A DNA stretch of 64,000 bases from Amyloporia xantha. Lineage: Eukaryota; Basidiomycota; Agaricomycetes; Polyporales; Adustoporiaceae. Under the pieces are notes generated by a model. The model was given only the letters and a program-made list of their open reading frames with translations. It ran no database searches and was not told the DNA's origin. Shown here piece after piece: positions 59,694 through 64,000 of this stretch (position 1 is the stretch's first letter; every line of letters begins with the position of its first letter). The DNA lies in assembly GCA_036971615.1 (NCBI GenBank), contig JAYKKR010000026.1, positions 434,001-498,000 on the forward strand. Reading direction: 5' to 3'. Position numbers and translations under genes: made by a program.

Positions 59694-62600
59694 TCAATAC
59701 TCTTCGACTTCCGACAAGGAAGCATACTCCGAAACCGTTTGGTCGTCATCGTCATAATACTCTTGGACCACCTCCCGCATTGCATATCGCATGATCGGCG
59801 TGATAGGGACGACCTTCGGCCCTACCATTTCATCCTCGAAATCGTCGGGACCTTGCGCGTCCATCATCCGCTCATGCGCCCTCATAATCTCGTCTTCGCT
59901 CATCGGCACCATCTCGCCTTCTTCAGACTGCGCGACGTCGTTGTAGTCGTTGACCGCAGTCGCACTGCTGCCCGCCGCAAGCTGCACGCGGACGCTTTCC
60001 CGCACTCGCATGCTTTCGCGCAGCCTCGTGCTATCCCGCATCCGCATGCTATTGCGTAGTCGCATGCTGACTCCCCGCGTATCGGTTCCCTCCTTCGTGA
60101 TCACCTCAGTCCACCTGAGGTCCAGGATACGGCCCCTAACCATTCCATCGACCGCGCGCACCCCCATTTCGCGACAGAGTAAGAAGTACGGCAAAGACCG
60201 AGCACCGGGCTGTGCTAGTCGATTCATGACTTTGAGGAGCTGCAGCGCTGTAAAGTCTGCGTGGAACTCTGGAGCGTCCTGCCCATCTCCTCCACTGGGT
60301 GCAAACATCGGCGGGGCAGCATGCGGATTTGAAACGAGAGGCGAATAGATACGAAAGCCGGTATTGGAGCCAGGAGGAGGTGAAAGACGGTGGATAGCGC
60401 GTTGAGAACCGTCGTGGGTACTCTGCGGAGTGGGAGTAGCCTCGGCTGCGCCATCTGCGGCAGCGCCAGAAGGATGAGGAGGTGCTTGTGCCGAGTGAAT
60501 AATATGGAGATTGAGCAATGCATGTGCTTGCAGAAAATGGGAGCTCTGCTTGACTGCGTATGTATTGAGTATCTGCGGAGACAAATGGTTGCTGTGATTG
60601 TGAAACGTACTGTCCAATTTTCCGTTGGCGTTGACTATAGAGTTAGCAGAAGTATCAGCATACGTATTGCACAGGGAGCATGGCTGGGAGACGAACCATA
60701 GTCAGTCACGAAGTCCTGCCAATGTGCCAACTTTCCTCCGAAGGCTTCATATAACCGCTCAAAGTCCAGTCCAGGACGCAGCGGTCCCGGCACAATGGGC
60801 AAGATCCTCTCACGGAAGAAACGTCTCGTATCTGCCTTGGGATAATCGCCGATGGTGATGATCTAAGTCACAGGAAATATCAGCTGCTAGCAGCTGATGA
60901 TCCGTTCAATGGCCCGGAAACGCACCTTGCAGTGTTGCATGACGTTAAGCTGTCGAAGCCAGGTCTGATAAAACGGATCACTCGTCGCGTGTATGACATG
61001 ACAGAGTCGATCTTGTTTAGTGAGCACTAGCATCGCGTCCAACAGCGACTTCATGGCATCCACGGAGCGTATCAATGCTGGCCTGGGATTGCATGCACGA
61101 TTGGTCAATTGTAGGATCCACATTGTGAGTAGGTAGCACTCACAACTTGTGCGCCTCGTCGATAAAGAAGACTGGTATCTTCTTTACCGGCGGCAGGCGC
61201 TCCTTCTCCTTCCCTTTCCCTTCATGATGCCTTGCATCGCCATTCATACCGTCCCTACTAGGCTCGCTCGCCTTCTGCTCCATGCGCTTTCGTCGACTGC
61301 CAAAAATCCGCATTCTCCAGGATCCACGGCTATCCTTTTGCTGCCCTCCTTGCACGCGAGTATGGTCGGATGATGAGTTCGTATCCGTACTTGCTTTACG
61401 CATAGGAGCTTTGGAAGGCGGCGGTGATGACAGGTCCGGCTGGAAATTCCAATACCGTAATAGGGAACTCTGCCATAAAGATGTTCAGACCATAGTAAGA
61501 CACCAACACGAGCACTATGACAGGAGTGATGTACTCACTTGGAAAAGCTCCATGAGCCGGGCGACATCGCTGGTCTTGATCTCGCCCAATGTGGTGTGGG
61601 CAAGGTTCTCTCCGCCCTGTGTCGAGCTGGCCATACGTCGTTCCACGTTCAGGCGATCATGCTGGATAGGTAACATTCAGTATGTGATCACGAACGGCGT
61701 AAAGACAGAAACCAGGCTGATAAACAGTCCGAGTCAGATTCAGCCCCAGATGGTCCTCATCAGTGAAAACTTGGGCCTTAGCAAAAACACAAGTAACTCG
61801 CTTAAGTTACGATCTGACGGATGAAGATGACCAGAACAATTCCGCAAACTTCATCAAGGGTATCAATGACACATATTTCTACTCACCTTGAACCCCCATG
61901 CCTCCTTCTCAAACACATCGTACCCTGGCATCTCTGGATCCTGTGCAATAGCCGTGAAGAATGCCTCCATTTGTTGGCTGTATGTCGTAGATAAGTGGCC
62001 AATGCATACATCAAGCAGGGCAAATTACTGCTTACCTCAAGCTCATGTAAAGGCTAGCTAGATCGGCAAATCCGGCAATACGAAGATCGAAATGTAGAAC
62101 ATGGTACGTGTGCCGGGTTAGCACTTGACGCAGAAGGGCTGTCTATCCGACGACATCAGCTAAAACACTTCTTGCACCATGAAGCCAAGAATCAAGCTTT
62201 GCACACCCGCACACCCAGCACCCTGAGTCTGGTCTTACTTGGAAATTATATTTACCTTTCCAACACTGCTTGCACCAAAGAGCACGGTGAAACTCGGCTC
62301 TCCCTCGAGCGCACGCTCAATAGCCTTCAATTCGGCAGGCCTATCGAAGAAGCCCGGCAAGGCAGAGAACGTGTGCGTTGGACTGAGCAGTGCACGTTCA
62401 CGAGCTTCCGCGAGTTCTCTTCTGGTATCTTCCAACATTTTCTTGGACTCTGTCAGTGAACGCAAGGTTTCCGACGGCTAAGTCGCACGAACGTCAGCCC
62501 CAGCTCAGCTTAAAGCGAAGGCACGTACGTTGGCGAGCACACCGATGATTTCTCCTATACCAAAGAAATTCCGCTTGTTAACGTCCGTAGGAAGGGGCAT

Positions 62601-62801
62601 GCTGCGGCGGCGAGGAATGTTGGAACGAAAGAGCCAGTGGATGTGGAGCTTCGCCGTGAGGGGCACGGTGTGCAAGCTCTGTCTGCGCGAGGGCGGATTC
62701 GAGTGTGCGTACGTGCGCGGTTGCGGTCGCGGGCGAGGCGTGGAGGACTGCAGGCCGCTGATAGTCGGCTGCTGGCTGGAGGTACTACTCGTGCGTGCCA
62801 T
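59694..62801 (-). CDS. P-loop ATPase with DEAH-type Walker B, function unknown
   Basis: Start at 62801 (MARTSSTSSQQPTISGLQSS), a basic, Ser-rich N terminus. The next exon begins PSETLRSLTESKKMLEDTRR, a coiled-coil stretch, followed by GFFDRPAELKAIERALEGEP and the Walker A motif GASSVGK with T in the next exon (TALLRQVLTRHTYHVLHFD). Walker B is VFFIDEAHKL near 61145-61175, followed by SLLDAMLVLTKQDRLCHVIH (sensor region). The C-terminal part holds RSLPYFLLCREMGVRAVDGM, then an unusual run of MR-R-S repeats (about 60050-59960), an acidic tail and a stop at 59694. This is an AAA+/STAND-like ATPase with a small-domain extension; mitochondrial and DNA-linked roles are both possible. About nine introns, mostly clear GT-AG. 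Confidence 0.7.
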
Positions 62802-63104
62802 ATAATTACTCGATGTCGTCAATGAAGGATAAGAGATGAGGTTCTGCGGTAGATACAGGATATAGCAGAGAGAAGCTGGGACCGTTGGCGAGAGATGAGA
62901 TACGGCGGGGCAGGTAAGCGGCCTGGTGCCCGCAGGCGGACGGAGCTTGTGATGTGCACACGACTGCCGCCACGTCGTCCTGCATGGTGCTGAAGGCATG
63001 AGTGCTTACCCGCAGTTACACGAAATGAAACATGGATGTTCCGGGAGCATACAGCCCCAAGCACGTTGCGGCAGCGAGGAATCTGGCGAGGAGGCGGGAG
63101 AGAT
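62802..63104. other. Upstream region of the P-loop ATPase gene
   Basis: Promoter side of the minus-strand gene. No distinct core element and no gene recognised. Confidence 0.4.
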
Positions 63105-63780
63105 CTAGCTTTCCGCGTCGCGCGAGGTTGAATCGGTAGTATATTGATCAGATAGTACAGTTAGGAAGTCATGAATATACACAATCGCTATTATGCTCAG
63201 GAGACAGATTGTTGGGATTATTGTCGCATCCAAAGAGGACTGGAGCGCCCACGTGACTGACGCGTTCGGCTGCAAATGACGCGAGATGGCATTACTGGAG
63301 ACATCTCTGGATACCAGTGTAGACAGTAATATCAGTGAATAACATTTTCCGCGAGTCTTCGTGCGCACGAGAGGCCAATGTTTGTGATATAACGAAGAAA
63401 TGAGTCTAATCAGTGACATGGTCGCGGCGTTCTCCGCCTAACATACGGAACTTGCCAGGACAGAAGGTAAAGATCCTGATATCGCTCATTGACATCCAGT
63501 AATGACAATGGCGTAGGTAAACACCTACCACAACTGGTGCGGGCGCCGGAAGTCCGGTCCTCCCCTGGCCTCGAGGCACACCAATAACTTCATTGCTATT
63601 GCATGACATAACCGCAACATTTTTCTCGGAGATGTCCCAGCTGTTGTAACAGCTCATGGCATTCAATAGACATCGCTGGCGGCCTACGCAGAAAATGTTA
63701 CATGAATGGGGGCCATACAAAGTACATTTGAACGTACTTTCAATGGCTTGCGATGAAGAACGTGAGGCTACGTACCACAA
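63105..63780 (-). other. Unresolved reading frames, possibly a membrane-protein remnant
   Basis: Two minus-strand frames lie end to end. The upstream one contains RCLLNAMSCYNSWDISEKNV and, across a possible intron (gtgtgc to caccag), VVVGVYLRHCHYWMSMSDI. The downstream one includes SSLDATIIPTICLLSIIAIV, a plausible membrane helix. This might be the degraded end of a small multi-span mushroom membrane protein, but no motif is decisive and the window ends nearby. Confidence 0.2.
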
Positions 63781-64000
63781 ACACGCGGTACTGTATAGAG
63801 TGCGTTCACCATGCTAATTTGAGAAAAGATGGAAGAACGAGCCTCATGTAGGCGGGGCGTCCCGAAATGAACGTGAAAGGACCGTGGCAGAGAAGCCAAA
63901 CCACCTGGGGCCGGTCGCATGGAATGGGGTGACTACTGTAACTGTCTTCCGTACATTCAACACTGTTGAAATATACAGTCAACTTGAGGGGGGGGTAAAG
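63781..64000. other. Window edge, nothing recognised
   Basis: Short frames only. It ends in a run of nine G, where the window stops. Confidence 0.4.

Overview
The window reads as nuclear DNA of a filamentous basidiomycete, most likely an Agaricomycete. Genes are split by many 40-70 bp GT-AG introns, and the recognisable families are mushroom-type (DUF6534-like membrane proteins, a DUF7918-like protein, an Agaricomycete F-box/LRR-like protein). Eukaryotic housekeeping genes (VPS15, ThrRS, MRE11) are also present. No bacterial operons, rRNA genes, convincing tRNA genes or CRISPR arrays were seen. Assignments come from reading translations by eye; no database search was run.

Positions 1-32241 hold three near-identical direct tandem copies of an unusual 10.4-11.0 kb unit (1-10810, 10811-21796, 21797-32241). 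About 8.3 kb of each unit is gene-poor, dense in GGACG/CGTCC motifs, and ends in a G-rich minisatellite. The right part of each unit is a minus-strand 5' fragment of a threonyl-tRNA synthetase (ThrRS) gene. It keeps the promoter side, a possible mitochondrial presequence, the TGS domain, the editing domain and the start of the class II catalytic core. It stops abruptly in catalytic motif 2, so motif 3 and the anticodon-binding domain are missing in every copy. Unit 1 has a +1 frameshift, unit 3 a -1 frameshift, and unit 2 a 223-bp MITE-like insertion in an intron. Variant patterns show that the units have exchanged sequence.

Positions 32242-38900 are a gene graveyard. ThrRS copy 3 is joined upstream to a decayed duplicate of the VPS15 3' end, which is fused to a frameshifted MRE11 fragment. 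Next come two diverged copies of a DUF6534-like membrane-protein gene, then a second relic of the ThrRS promoter and start codon beside the intact VPS15 gene. The ancestral order was therefore VPS15 followed by ThrRS on the minus strand. That boundary was duplicated, and a truncated ThrRS was then tandemly amplified.

Positions 38916-62801 are ordinary gene-bearing sequence. Minus-strand genes are VPS15 (class III PI3-kinase scaffold), a small charged helical protein, an epoxide-hydrolase-like alpha/beta hydrolase, a flavin-reductase-like protein, a DUF7918-like protein and a P-loop ATPase. Plus-strand genes are a ketopantoate reductase-like protein and an F-box-like protein. Between them lie a 974-bp terminal-inverted-repeat element (48308-49281) and a small secreted-protein gene whose signal peptide is broken by a 26-bp tandem duplication (52555-52875). 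From 62802 to 64000 I see only weak reading frames. The genes do not form a pathway; the window's main interest is the amplified ThrRS fragment array and the rearrangements at its edge.
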